In this document: piece after piece, positions 53,734 through 64,000 of the stretch
Layout: every line of letters starts with the position of its first letter
Numbering within the stretch: the stretch's first letter is position 1
Assembly: GCA_030374805.1 (NCBI GenBank)
Contig: JARGSG010000110.1
Location: 124,001 to 188,000 of the forward strand
Length of the DNA stretch: 64,000 bases
Direction of reading: 5' to 3'
DNA from: Gracilaria gracilis
Lineage: Eukaryota > Rhodophyta > Florideophyceae > Gracilariales > Gracilariaceae
The notes under the pieces: model-generated
What the model was told of the DNA's origin: nothing
Databases searched by the model: none
What the model saw: the letters and a program-made list of their open reading frames with translations, nothing else
Program-made: the position numbers and the translations under genes

Positions 53734-56123
53734 TGTTCGCAGTACCCCGGATGAACTCATGGACACAAAAAGTCTTCCGCTTACAGGAATTGGGGCCAAG
53801 CTGATGCTCGAAGTGCGGGTTGGCAGAGTATCTTGGAGAAGGAAATCATCGACAATTTCACCATATGCGCCCTGTGGCCGATGAACTACGGCTTTATGAA
53901 CTTTGAGTTTGTTTCTGCAGCAATCCAAGCTGATATAGAAAAAGAGCGCGACCAAGGTCCTTGAGCGTCTTTCCCAAGCATGCTCCGCTCAATTCGTGAG
54001 GCTGAAACTGCGATATACGCAAAAGATTGAAGGACAACACTCCTTGAAGGTAGTATTACGGACTTAGTTAATTTCCCCATGATGCGTTAGCATAGATATA
54101 TGAGATACAACGCCGCTATTAGCGTGTTGCCTCACAGAGGCCATTTCCAGAGATGTACACGTGTAATACACGGCTCGAGGTGCTGCTTAGCGGGGTGTGA
54201 GTAGGACACGTGTGGCATAAATATTCCGGAGGCAGTGTATCCAGCATTGCTGTATTAGCATAGATATGTTCCACATTACTTTGACCAGCGCATTCCCTGT
54301 CAGTGGTGCGCCGAGTTCAGTACTTAGGGGGTTGAGCACTTCTAACCCGAGTAAATTGACCCTTTTCAAGCAAGGAACTCTGGCTCTAACCATTACGCCT
54401 TCGCAGATTTTTGACTTCCAAGGGAAGAAACTACCGCGCTGTTTACGTTAGGGACCTCTGTTTGTGGCGGTCAGAGTAAAATCATTATTCTTGTCTTTCG
54501 TTCCGACCTATTGTCGCACACTCGTTTCTGTATTGGGTTTGTTCTGTCTCTCTCTCTTTTCCCCACTCTGGTGGTCTTCATTCTTCTCTTTTTGGGTTTT
54601 GTTTAATCACCCTGTCTTGAGTGGCTCGTCCTTTCAGATTTTGTTGTTGCCGCCTCACTCTCTTGAAGATTCGTCTCGTGACCGTGTAAAACAGAGGGTT
54701 TTTACCGAATACAACTACTCTGCAAACACTTTGACGCTTGTCGTGAGGGTTTGCACTCAGGAATACCCCCTTGGCTAGCTGCTTAAGTTTTGGAGATCTT
54801 TGCTTGCTCTGATTTTTTATTGAAAAACGATTCTACACGTTTAATTGTTTTTGAGTTTTTTCGCCAAAAGCTTTTGATGAAAAGACCTTGATGATTTTGA
54901 GATCCATCATTAGGGCTAGAAACGCAGTCAAAAACATCAATAAAATCTGGGAGACGTATCAAAACTCTACCAAAGTTGTGCGCAAATAAGTACGAGATTC
55001 AAATTGAAAATCGCATTCATCCAGCAGAAAATGAAACTAAGTGTTATTTGGAGGCTAACTGGCGAAGTAATTGACGGCTGGCTATTTTATTAAGATGCAA
55101 AAATCCAAAAAAGCAAAGAATACAACTTACAAGAAAAATAAAATTTTAGAAAATGATGCTCGTATGCATTAATTTGTGTGTGAGAATGATACAACCTTAG
55201 ATTTGGTTAAGATTGTTGAAAGTCGTAAAGATAAGAAAACACACCTAAGAATTATGTAGGTGTGCGTTGAAAAGACGTCAAAAGCGTTAGACGATAGTGT
55301 AATGTTTCTAAGTGAGGAGGAGAAAAAGCTGTGGCATCTTTTGCCGAATTGCGTGCTGGCTCCAATTGACCCAGATATTTGTTGCTCTATTTTCTCTTAC
55401 TTAAACGTATACTAGTAGTCTCGTTCATTTGAACTAGAAAAATCTTTCGCGCCTTGGTTGGGGGCTTCGTGCTCGTTGGTGGGTGCTCAAGACCTTCCAA
55501 AGAAGGTGCTCAGTGATCTTTAGTGGGTCCTATCTCCAGATTAAAAAGTTGGGCTCAAAACTACCAAGTGGTAAGGGTATGATAAGTGTTTGGAATTGAA
55601 ACGGTTAAGGATTTTAGGAATTTTTGGCTGGACTCATTCAGGACATTTTGTTCATAGTTTGGCCTACCCCACGGTGATAAGCAATAACTGGTTGGTTATT
55701 GTAATCAAAGCTTTGAAACCTGTATTTCTTTTATGTGAATGAAGCCAGAGTTTCCTTCACAACCCGGTGACAAGCGCGTTACTGGCTGGCTGGAAATGAG
55801 AAATATCGAGCCCTTGAGGTGGTTACTGAATTCTAACTCGGCTTCGCTTTCGAGGAAAATGGGTCGATCCAAATTCTTACAATCTTTGAGGTCCAAAGAA
55901 AATGTCTCTTATCAGAAGAATTGGTTCTCATCACGGTTACACATATGCGAATGTAACTTCGTCGTGTTTTTTGCGCATTCCGCATGTAAAGAGAGGACTA
56001 AACGACTGGCCATCTTGCATTTTGGATTTCCAGCCCTTTTTTGTCAGAGAACTGTCATAGTTTGCATCCAGAAAATTGCACAAAAACTTTTCGCTCTAGC
56101 ACGACCAAGTACAAATTGCAAAC
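53734..56123. other. Spacer between the two giant-type elements
   Basis: No supported gene across 2.4 kb. Short frames such as 54464-54778 (hydrophobic, Ser/Leu/Phe-rich) and 55739-56167 have no domain, and several stretches are AT-rich. A leader-like region for the SANT/Myb-like gene probably ends at about 56120. Confidence 0.45.
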
Positions 56124-56889
56124 ATGCAGCAAGCACGTCTGCGGATAGAGCAACTCATCAACTATGAGCAGGAAGAAGAAGACATGATTATTGAAGAAGA
56201 ACAACCTTTGGCCCTTCAAGAGGATAATGTAACAGAAACATTGCAGAACGATGATGATATTGAGAAAAAGAGTAGATTTACAAACATCATCAAAAAGGTA
56301 GAAAACTCAACAGCTAGAACTACAGTTCGGAGGATGTAAATGTGTTGCTTGATATCATTAAAGAGCATAAACCAACTGGAATGAATGGTTGGGCTCGTTT
56401 GTACAGAGATTCGGCAATTACGCGCATGAAAATGACAGACCACGAAGAAGATCTGAAGCTCTCAATAAAAATTATGATAAACCTTGTTATGTACGGAAGC
56501 AAACAGGAGACCCAACTTGTCCAGACCATGATCGCCGAGTTAAAAATATCCAAAAAGGAATTCTATCTAAGATTGTGTCTCTCACGTACACCAGTAACAT
56601 TAATGAAAAGGTTGAACAGAATGAAAACGAGGCCGGAGATTGTGTTGGGAATGGCGAAGATGGAAATGGCGAAAATTTTGTAACCAAGGACATGTCAAGC
56701 ACTCCCAGCCGTAAGCGTCAGATACGTAAGCCGTTTGCATCTCCCGCGAAGAGGAGGGACTCAGAACTTGTCGAAAGTGTGAGAGAGATGATAAAGAGTA
56801 TGACAGAACTGGCAGACATACAGGTCAGACGAGAACGGAGACGGCGTTGGTGTTTTCGGAATGGTAGTTGGGGTGTCAAAAATGACTGA
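56124..56889 (+). pseudogene. SANT/Myb-like DNA-binding protein, frameshifted and cut by the second element
   Basis: Three overlapping frames give one protein: 56124-56339 (acidic start MQQARLRIEQLINYEQEEED), then SSEDVNVLLDIIKEHKPTGM followed by NGW (56325-56395), then VQRFGNYAHENDRPRRRSEA and KQTGDPTCPDHDRRVKNIQK (56395 onward). The order LLDIIKEHKPTG...NGW...R...KPTGDPTCP is a SANT/Myb-like fold often found as a partner protein of Harbinger-type transposons or as a host DNA-binding factor. Its C-terminal Arg-rich helix (ADIQVRRERRRR) runs straight into the terminal repeat at 56845, so the last codons to 56889 belong to the inserted element. Two one-base frame changes and the insertion make it non-functional unless spliced. 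Confidence 0.45.
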
Positions 56890-57110
56890 ATTAAAATGAT
56901 CAAAAAACGGTGAATTTTTCCAAATTTGGAAGTGCCAAATTTCCGAAAATATGTTTACATTTCCACTTGTGCTGGTTTACTTGGAAAGAATTATTCCCAA
57001 TTATTTCTATTATAGGTAGTCTGCATGAAATAAAAACTTGCATGTTTCTTACGTTTATGCTAGTTTCCGGACACAATCTAAGTGTGTAACTGGCACATAT
57101 TTAGATCTTT
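56845..57110. repeat. Terminal and subterminal repeat of the second element
   Basis: Inverted and diverged copy of 53470-53733; the terminal 20 bp differ at three positions, and subterminal GCTAGTT words remain near 57058. Confidence 0.8.
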
Positions 57111-57375
57111 ATGGCGGCAAATGGGGACATATATACAGATAGCAGTTTATGGAATAGGATTATCATAATTCAAACCCATGAAGTGAGAATTATCTATAGG
57201 GATACATCATATATATTCAACACGTCCCATACCAGTCATTTATTCTGTCACTATTGAAACCCCTTCGAATCACATGCAACCATCCCCACCATTCCGTACC
57301 ACAGTCCATGGGCTATAAAACGTTCCCCCCTACGTACCCGTAGTTTCCCCCGACAGCCTACCACCGCTCCGCAAT

Positions 57376-59496
57376 ATGCCCAATTGCTGCTTTGGATGAT
57401 GCTTCTTCTTCACTCGCCCCATCCCCGCCATTTACAGGCACCAGAGAAGATGCCCCCACCGCCTCACCGCCAACAAGCGTTTCCTCTCCCCTTGTGGTGG
57501 CCTCCCCCACTTCTGTTCAATTACAAAGCGTCACGAGCCCCTTCATTGACTCCGCCCACCACTTCCGCCTCCTCCTACCAATCGCCATTCTGACAACGTC
57601 CCCATCGCTGAAAACGTCCCCTACCATCAGGAACAGCTTTCTTTCTCCGTCCTTATCTAAGAAGCTTACCATGTTACCAGCAGGGCCTTCAGCCCCCTCT
57701 CTCTCTCCAAACTTACCGAGTTCAATATCCTTATCCCTCCTCCAGACCCCCACCTCAAACTTTTTGTTCCCTAAAAGCTATCCATCGCCCCCATCACCGG
57801 CCACCGCCAGGCAAACGAGCTCATATTTCTGCTCGCCGCCTTCCACTTCTCCAAAAATTCGCCTTCCAAAGCGCCGCCTCCCACTCTACCTAGTGCCCCA
57901 AATTTCAAGCTAACCTCTTCCAGCACCAAATCGGTATCATTGGTTTCACCCACATAACCTTCTATAACTCACAGAAATTCCTCTCGGACACCATTTTTGG
58001 GAAAGACAAAACCCATGTTCTCAAGCAGCGAGATGCCCTTGCACAATCCCAAAACACCTTCTTCCAATCCGTCTTCCACATGATTGTTTCCAGTTCTCCT
58101 GCTCTCACTCACTCCATAGAATCCTCCATCGGAATAAAAGTTATCTCCTCCCTCAATGCCAAAGACCAAAGTCTTAAAGGGCTTCAATGACTCCCTCATT
58201 TGATAGACACTAGACACAGTGTGACTACTTCATGGGCGTCATCCAAAATGCACTTCAAAAAGTCCTCCACCCTCATCAAAACTCCTACCATGCTCCCCCA
58301 CTCTGATCAAATTGCACTTCTTAACTTTTCCAACCCCTTCCGTGGTAATTATAACAACGACGACAACATCACTTTCCCTACAAGAAATTTTTTCATTTTT
58401 GTGAGTGCAAGTGGAGCGCATCTTTTGCAGAGTTCAGCATCCACCTGCACTCAATGTATACGCCGTTCGCGCTCCAAATGGACACCCTTGTCAAGGCAGA
58501 TTAATTATTTTAATAGTTTATTTCATTATTGTGAATGCGCGTGGAGTGCATTTGGACATTGCGGGGGGCAGACTACGAACAATGTGGGCGCAGAAGGAGT
58601 GCAGTGTGTATCGTTTGCACTCCATATGCGTTCAATCTGCTTAGCAAGCGTTCTCCAATTGGACACCATGAAATTTAGCTGCAAACGCAGACTGCGCGCA
58701 CTCAATATGAAGTCCGTTTGGCATCCATGTAACCTCCACAGATGCCATCCACCCTCAAATTGCACTCCTCTTTCTTCAAAAATTTCTTATAGGGTTTTCT
58801 CGTCTAATTGTATCGATCTTCCTACCCAAACACCCGTTTGCACGAGCTCGATCTCATCTTTCGGATCTCATTCCACCTTTCTTGCTCTAGAAAAACGAAC
58901 GCAGTTCCGCTTGTCATCTCTAAACTTCTTCAAACTCGTCTTACCTCCAGTCTAATCGGCTTCCCCGTGTAAGACGATCATACTCTCCCGTCATTGTGGT
59001 CAAATCATTGCAAGATTCTGCACCGTAGTTTCTGAATCAAAAGAAATTCTGTCTAGCTTCGACGCCACCGGTCCCCGAGACATATGCCAGTGATAAACCA
59101 TCTTTCGCTTTGACCTCCGTCTACCTATTTCATCACTTTCCTCTAGAGCCTAGAACCAGTCCAACTCCACCCGCAAGTTATACTCCACACTCCTCCATGA
59201 ATCTTGCAACAGCAAGCGACAAACCATTGAAACCTTTCAATTCCGAAAACTCTCCCGTCCCCAAGTCACACCCTCCTCTAGACATCATCCAACGCTTTTC
59301 TTCCTACAATAGCTTCCACTTCGATCCACTCCATGTATTGCAATTCAGCGATTTCAAGCTCATCGGGCTTGTCCCCGTCGATGCAATCAGGGCAGAAGCA
59401 TTCCCCACTGTATTTTGTTCTCCTACAGCTTGGCCATCCTTCCATTCACAACTCCTTTCCATCCTCAAACAATCGACCACCATCCCATCAACTTAA
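57376..59496 (+). pseudogene. Plavaka/CACTA-like transposase of the second element, heavily decayed
   Basis: ATG 57376 starts MPNCCFG, then TGA, then CFFFTRPIPAIYRHQRRCPH and RLTANKRFLSP, clearly the same protein as the transposase at 53190. In-frame stops and shifts follow. The block FQHQIGIIGFT matches the other copy's FQHRVTNIGFT, and IALLNFSNPFRGNYN matches its TLLNFSDSFRRK. A further region (59110-59496) with LHVLQFSDFKLIGLVPVDAI may belong to the C-terminal half. An AT-bounded insertion at about 58395-58740 with GTGAATGCGCGTGGAGTGCA-like repeats interrupts it. It cannot make an active enzyme. Confidence 0.6.
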
Positions 59497-62400
59497 AGAC
59501 TCAGGATTGGTATTTTATTTAGCGTGCCGTGTAGTGGTATGCTACGTTCGGAGTAGAATTGAAGCTTGTAAGTAAGCGTACGTACCGCCGATCGTCACAA
59601 AAAAGGTGAGATACGGAATATCAGGGGTGATCGAAGTATGGGAAAGAGTCCGAACACCCTGGACACATAGTAGGGATATATTCAGCGACTGGTTGAATAT
59701 AGATCTGAATGAGGAATAGTAATTTAGTGGAGCGGACGCTTACCCGCTACTCTTAGTAGGTTGCGGAAAAGCAACGGTGTACAAGTAGGTGTCCCTCTAC
59801 CTCGTAGAAACGCGTTACAGTCCGCAACAGCCCCTTCACTACGTAGCAAAAATGTCTCATGTTACGGTCTGCTAATTATCTTAAACTCTCACTACGTGTA
59901 CTACCATTCAAACAAAGCCTCTTACAACCATCGTTCTAAGTCTGGAAGCCGGCCCACTCTTTCTATTGTCGACACATCTCTCTCTACCTGGGATATTCGG
60001 GGACTCTGTTGCAATACCATTGGGTGGCGTAAAATATGTTGTAATGTAGCCAGTAAGAATTTCTATTCTAACAAAGTCACCACTGTCAGTCATGTTAGGT
60101 AACGAATAACCGAATCACCCTAATTAATGTTTAACACTATTTTATATGTACAGAAAGTCACACTCAAAGCGCATGTCACCGCACTTCCATGAGGCCAATT
60201 TCTAACTCACAAGCTTCAATTCGTTTGGCAAGAGACGTAGCATGAACCTAGAAAACAATCAGATACTACCAAGTTTGCTATATCAATTTGGCAGCGGAAC
60301 GAGTTACTATAGATTCTTATCCGTAATAGTGATAAAAACCCAACTCTTGGCCGCCCACCGCCATTATCCAGAAGAGGACACCAACAACGTTTGAACGTGG
60401 ACAGGATTGAGCGTGGGCTTCATTGGTACATCCCCGTAGTCCCTATACTGCTTCAGGCCGCTATCCATACCGAAAAATAATTACCTCATTTCCTGCTGGC
60501 TGGCGCCCCTGGACAGCGGACCGAGGTAGCACGGCGCTTTATCAGTGCACCGATGAAACGCCACGCCAGCCAAGTCCTCTGTCGCAAAAAAATTATTTAT
60601 TTTCAATTTGTTTAAACGACAGCCTGGGACAGCGGACCGAGGTGTCGTGGCGCTTCATGGGTACCCCGATAAAACGCCATGACACCCCTGCCCGCTGTCC
60701 CAACGCACTGTGAGTGATGAAGCTGAGGTGCTGACATACGTGGCACTGCCAACCGGCCATGACCGATGAAGCTGGGGAGCGCCCCGGTCCACTGTCCAGG
60801 CCCCACTAGTGCTGAAGCTAAATCTCTGGCATACGTGGCATCTCCAGCGCGCCGTTGACAGGGGATTAGGGCGCCGTTGCGCTTCATCACGGCACCGAAG
60901 AATTGCGACGAGAAATTCGTCCGCTGTCCCAGGCTTTCATTTTAATGAACTGGAAATAAATAATACTTTGGGGACAGCGGACCGGGGTGGCGCGCCGCTT
61001 CATTGGTGCAGCGATGAAGCGCCACGACACCCCAGTCAACTGTCCTAACAGTCGTTACTAATAAGTTCGCATATATCTTTACATTTATTTAGTTCCGTAT
61101 CTCTCGTTTCTCCCCGCTTTCCTTCACACCTCTTTGACGCAACACTTGCCACCAATGAACTCCCATTTCCCCTTCATCGTCTTTCCGCGCGCTGTCAAAG
61201 ATGTAGCTGGAGTTTTTGTACGTCTGCTATATCCGCGTGTCGACCCCAGAACCCGTTGTGCGACTGGCTACTGAGCGTTGACACGGTGGACGGTAGACCG
61301 AGGTAAAGTGTGGGCCATCGACGCACCGATGGAGCGCCATTGCACTTCTGGCCATTGGCAATTCGTCCGGCGTCCGAAGAATGTCAACATAACTTCTTCC
61401 TAGAAGAATGAAACTCTTAGTCTTCCACCAAGATAATGGTCTTTCAAAAACGGAAGAAACAGTATAAATGTATATAGTAGTAGAGTTGCCTTAGTTCTGC
61501 ACTAATATGACAGGGGCGACTCTTTGGCGCGGATACCGTCTGGTCGATACATACCGCTACATAACCGTAGGCAAAACACGCGCGTCTCTAGAGACTACTG
61601 TCACGAACGAATGCTCGTGCGCAAACATCATATATGTAATTCTTTTAAACAATAGGTTGACATGAAGGTAAATTTTCCTTCATGGAGACTTTGAGCCTAA
61701 TAATACACTTATGGGGCTGCATATATTAATCACGTTCGTATAGTGAGCATTGCTGCGCATGCTCTTGAGACGCCCCAAATTAGCGGGTTAGAGAGGTGTT
61801 GAATAACTCCAAACGCGTCCAGGATCGGCGGTATAGACCACCCGCCGCACAGCGGACCCGTGTGTCGTGTCGCCTCATCGGTGCACGGATGAGGCGCCCC
61901 TGCACATCGGTCTGCTGTCCAAAAAATTAAACTTTTTTTCCTTGTCGCCCTGGTCGGGTCTGGAACTCTGCATCTGGGGCACCAAAGCTACTATTACTTG
62001 GTATCATGTATGCAGCAACATCGCGGGTATGTACAACTACCCCCTCCCCCCCTCCCTTCCTTCCCACCCCCCCCATTTGGGTCTGTTTCACAGCTCTCAA
62101 ACTACATGCTTCAGTGGCTAACGCAGGTCTGGTGTCTTTATGCGCCACTTTATGCGCCACTCGAGTTTCAGAGAGCCAAATGCGCACAATGTTGAATCAC
62201 CGGATGTGGTGTGTTCAGTCGCGCTTCACACATCAAGAGCTGAGCAAAAGTAGTCTTCGTTCTCTCTAAGTTCTACATCGCCGGTTGTGCCAAAAAGCGG
62301 TGAAGCATCACTGCTGCCTTGAACTGAACGCGTATCATGTTTTCCGCGCGATGATGGTTTTCTGTGGGCCTATCTCTTCATTACATATAGTTCATAAAAC

Positions 62401-63013
62401 GATGGGGGAGAACGTAGGTATTACCAGTGTGCTGAGATTGACAAGAATACTGATCATCTACTGCTGGGAATGCTTTAGTGATATTACTCAGCTGAGTAAT
62501 ATGACTTAAACATTTACAGCTATAGATCTCCATATGTTTTAAGTAGAACCTGCTACCCCTAAATACGAAGCATAGAAAGTGAGAATTTCTAGTATTTTTG
62601 GAGCAAAGTGGGCTCTACTTGGCATTGGTACTGAACGAAAGAGGAAACTTTTTGAAATTTCTCTGAAAATAATTAGTTGGCTGGAAGTTGGTTTAGAGAA
62701 GAATCGGATGCAAATGGTCGTGCGCCGCAAGCGGGTGTGGGACCGACGGTTGCACGGCTGTGCACAGAGGTGAGAAGCGTGTGAGATATTGCGTACATCT
62801 CGTTTGCTGTTTTCTTGATTATTGCTGGACGCCGTCAATATCTGCGGTGCCAAATTGGTACGAGTAAGACAAGAAGCTAATGTCTCTGCTTCACATATGC
62901 CACCGCGGAGGAAGGGAGAGGGGTGAATACAAGTTTTTTTGGAGAGAAGGAAGAAAGTTGGGAGGGAGAAGGGGTGGTGGTTTTGGGGGCGGAGAGGGGA
63001 AATTACCGGAGAG
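59497..63013. other. Gene-free middle of the second element
   Basis: 3.5 kb without a supported gene. It includes hairpin repeats (separate entry), a C-rich homopolymer tract at 62040-62085, and short frames such as 59761-60102 and 62285-62509 with no domain. None of the cargo genes of the larger element is recognisable here. Confidence 0.5.
60510..61060. repeat. Long near-palindromic hairpin repeats, block 3
   Basis: Three diverged copies (about 60513, 60627, 60973) of the same roughly 70-bp palindrome seen at 36.1-38.0 kb, arms beginning GGACAGCGGACCGRGGTGTC. A fourth, more diverged copy lies at 61854-61921. Flanking homology to 37985-38060 follows block 3. Confidence 0.85.
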
Positions 63014-63624
63014 AAGGTTTGCGGCGAAGGTGCACGAGCGGTTGAAAGGCCTTGAAGTAGATTTGGACGAACATTGGGGCGACAGGCTTTCTGAGATAGT
63101 GAATGATATGGAAGGGGTGATATGGAGTGTGTCGGAGGTTTGGGTGCAGATGGTTTTGATTTCTAGGATTCAGAAAAAGTTATATAGAATTGGAGTGGGA
63201 ACTGGTAAGTATATGAGTGGGATGGTGGTGTGCGTTGCGAGGGAGATAGTGAAGCTAAGGACAGAGAATATAGGCCTGAAAGGTCTGGGTGGGGGTGTTG
63301 CAGAAGCAATTGGCGGAGGTGGAGAAGGCGGTCAAGTTGTTATTGGAGTTTAAGGAGCTGTTGAGAAAAAAATACTTCTGAGGGTAAAGGGTGTTATTCA
63401 AAACTTCAGCGGTGCCATCGTAGTCTACGGGTACACCTGGGTGTGTATTTGGAAGGAGGAAGGAAGAGAAAGGAAAGGAGGTTGGAGGGCATCGGCTGAG
63501 GAAGAGGCGGAAGGGAGGGGTGGTGGTGATGGTGACCAAGGATGGGGAGGTCTATTTGCCGCGGCAGCTGCCGGGTGGAACGCCACTAGTTGAGTTCGAT
63601 AGTATGGTGGCGCCTGCACGGACG
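63014..63624 (+). pseudogene. Left-end-type gene of the second element, frameshifted
   Basis: RFAAKVHERLKGLEVDLDEH, LSEIVNDMEGVIWSVSEV and TGKYMSGMVVCVAREIVKLR match, block for block, the minus-strand gene at 29692-30252. After about 63290 the match moves to another frame (QKQLAEVEKAVKLLLEFKEL against GQVEKACQLLLEVKELV), so one base has been gained or lost. YLPRQLPGGTPLVEF near 63555 matches CLPRQLPGRASLVGF of the other copy. Shared decay-tolerant sequence shows that the block is an ancestral element gene; its function is unknown. Confidence 0.6.
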
Positions 63625-63689
63625 GCTAAATGCATATTGAAGTAGCAGCATGACAAGAGCCTGGGAGGGTTTGGACCCGCTCTGGGGCT

Positions 63690-64000
63690 AGGAAAGTGAA
63701 AGGGAATGGAGATATTCATCCGTTAGAACTCTTCAACTTGACATTTAGGGAAATTGAGACTCAGGATCTGAATGCTGAGTTGGAATGAGGGAGCGCTAGT
63801 GGTTAGTTCTTAATTTTTAGAGTGTTTTTTATGACTGTGGCGAGTGTAAAGTTACGAGCATGGACAGAGGAACAGCAAACTAGCATTCATCGCCAATAAG
63901 TGAAATACAAACTGCACCAAGAGGGAATGTGATTTCCAAAAAAAATCTTTGCCTTGCCAACTAGCGCAAACTGCAAAAATGCTAAAAATTTCGGACTTTT
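63690..64000. repeat. Inverted copy of the giant element's left terminal 300 bp
   Basis: CTTCAACTTGACATTTAGGG and the following sequence to the window end match the complement of 28858-29130, including AACTAGC words and the AAGGCAAAG/CCAAAAAAAA tract. The final 57 bp with the terminal repeat lie outside the window. Confidence 0.85.

Larger units (their letters stand above)
56845..64000. mobile_element. Second, shorter giant-family element, inverted, cut by the window end
   Basis: The left end at 56845 (CGTTGGTGTTTTCGGAATGG) matches the right end of the giant element, including about 500 bp of leader and the transposase start. The right part (62990-64000) matches the giant element's left 1.4 kb in inverted order, down to sequence about 57 bp from its terminus. 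So this element is the same type in opposite orientation, with most cargo genes absent. The middle holds unrelated repeats. The true end lies just past the window. Confidence 0.65.

Noticed and set aside
54280..54400. tRNA-derived SINE in the spacer between giant elements
   Set aside because: A few box-like words are present, but no second promoter box at proper spacing or A-rich tail was found.
59497..60400. Solo LTR in the middle of the second element
   Set aside because: No paired TG...CA ends with a flanking duplication could be found by eye.

Overview
Organism: a eukaryotic nuclear locus, most consistent with a multicellular red alga (florideophyte such as Chondrus; inference, about 0.6). 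Evidence: largely intron-poor, closely packed genes whose few introns crowd the 5' end; a nuclear bS21 organellar ribosomal protein with a presequence; and a dense load of LTR and DNA transposons. Four of the five conserved genes end in TAG and one in TAA, so the standard code applies. LAYOUT. (1) 0.9-9.1 kb, host genes: bS21 organellar ribosomal protein (+, one intron), a PPR protein (-), cytosolic uL15/RPL27A (+, three introns, with a start-codon-only exon and a 19-nt micro-exon), a 3-hydroxyisobutyryl-CoA hydrolase-like enzyme (-) and a very-long-chain 3-hydroxyacyl-CoA dehydratase (-). (2) 9.1-19.7 kb: an AT-rich tract, then a young Ty3/gypsy retrotransposon (10283-19726, 508-bp LTRs differing at 3 sites, TACAT target duplication), coding on the minus strand, with a chromodomain after the integrase. 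It is saturated with the interrupted palindrome ACC-N5-GGT (about 74 by eye, about 2 expected). (3) 20.2-26.8 kb: a MULE-like transposase frame with one internal TAG, a lysine-rich zinc-finger protein gene, and a GC-rich hairpin-repeat tract. (4) 28.8-53.7 kb: a region bounded by matching terminal inverted repeats (28801 and 53733) and repeated subterminal GCTAGTT words, interpreted as one giant DNA transposon of about 20 kb plus a later 5-kb insertion. Its genes, nearly all carrying in-frame stops, are: a left-end gene, a ketopantoate-reductase-like gene, a ParB-like/2OG-Fe(II) oxygenase gene, a gene joining a DPPY DNA methyltransferase to a SET domain in one frame, a gene of unknown function with an 18-bp coding minisatellite, and a Plavaka/CACTA-like transposase at the right end. 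A Ty1/copia element (42721-47694, GTAGT duplication) split the unknown gene; the two halves rejoin exactly in frame when it is removed. (5) 53.7-56.8 kb: a decayed SANT/Myb-like gene cut by the next element. (6) 56.8-64.0 kb: a second, shorter, oppositely oriented member of the giant family, running out of the window. HOW THE GENES FIT TOGETHER: the host genes are unrelated housekeeping functions. The giant element combines a transposase with predicted writers and oxidisers of chromatin or DNA marks; this is inference from domain content, and most copies look decayed, mainly by in-frame nonsense (TAG in 13 of the 21 stops I located) rather than frameshift. All counts and alignments here were made by eye.
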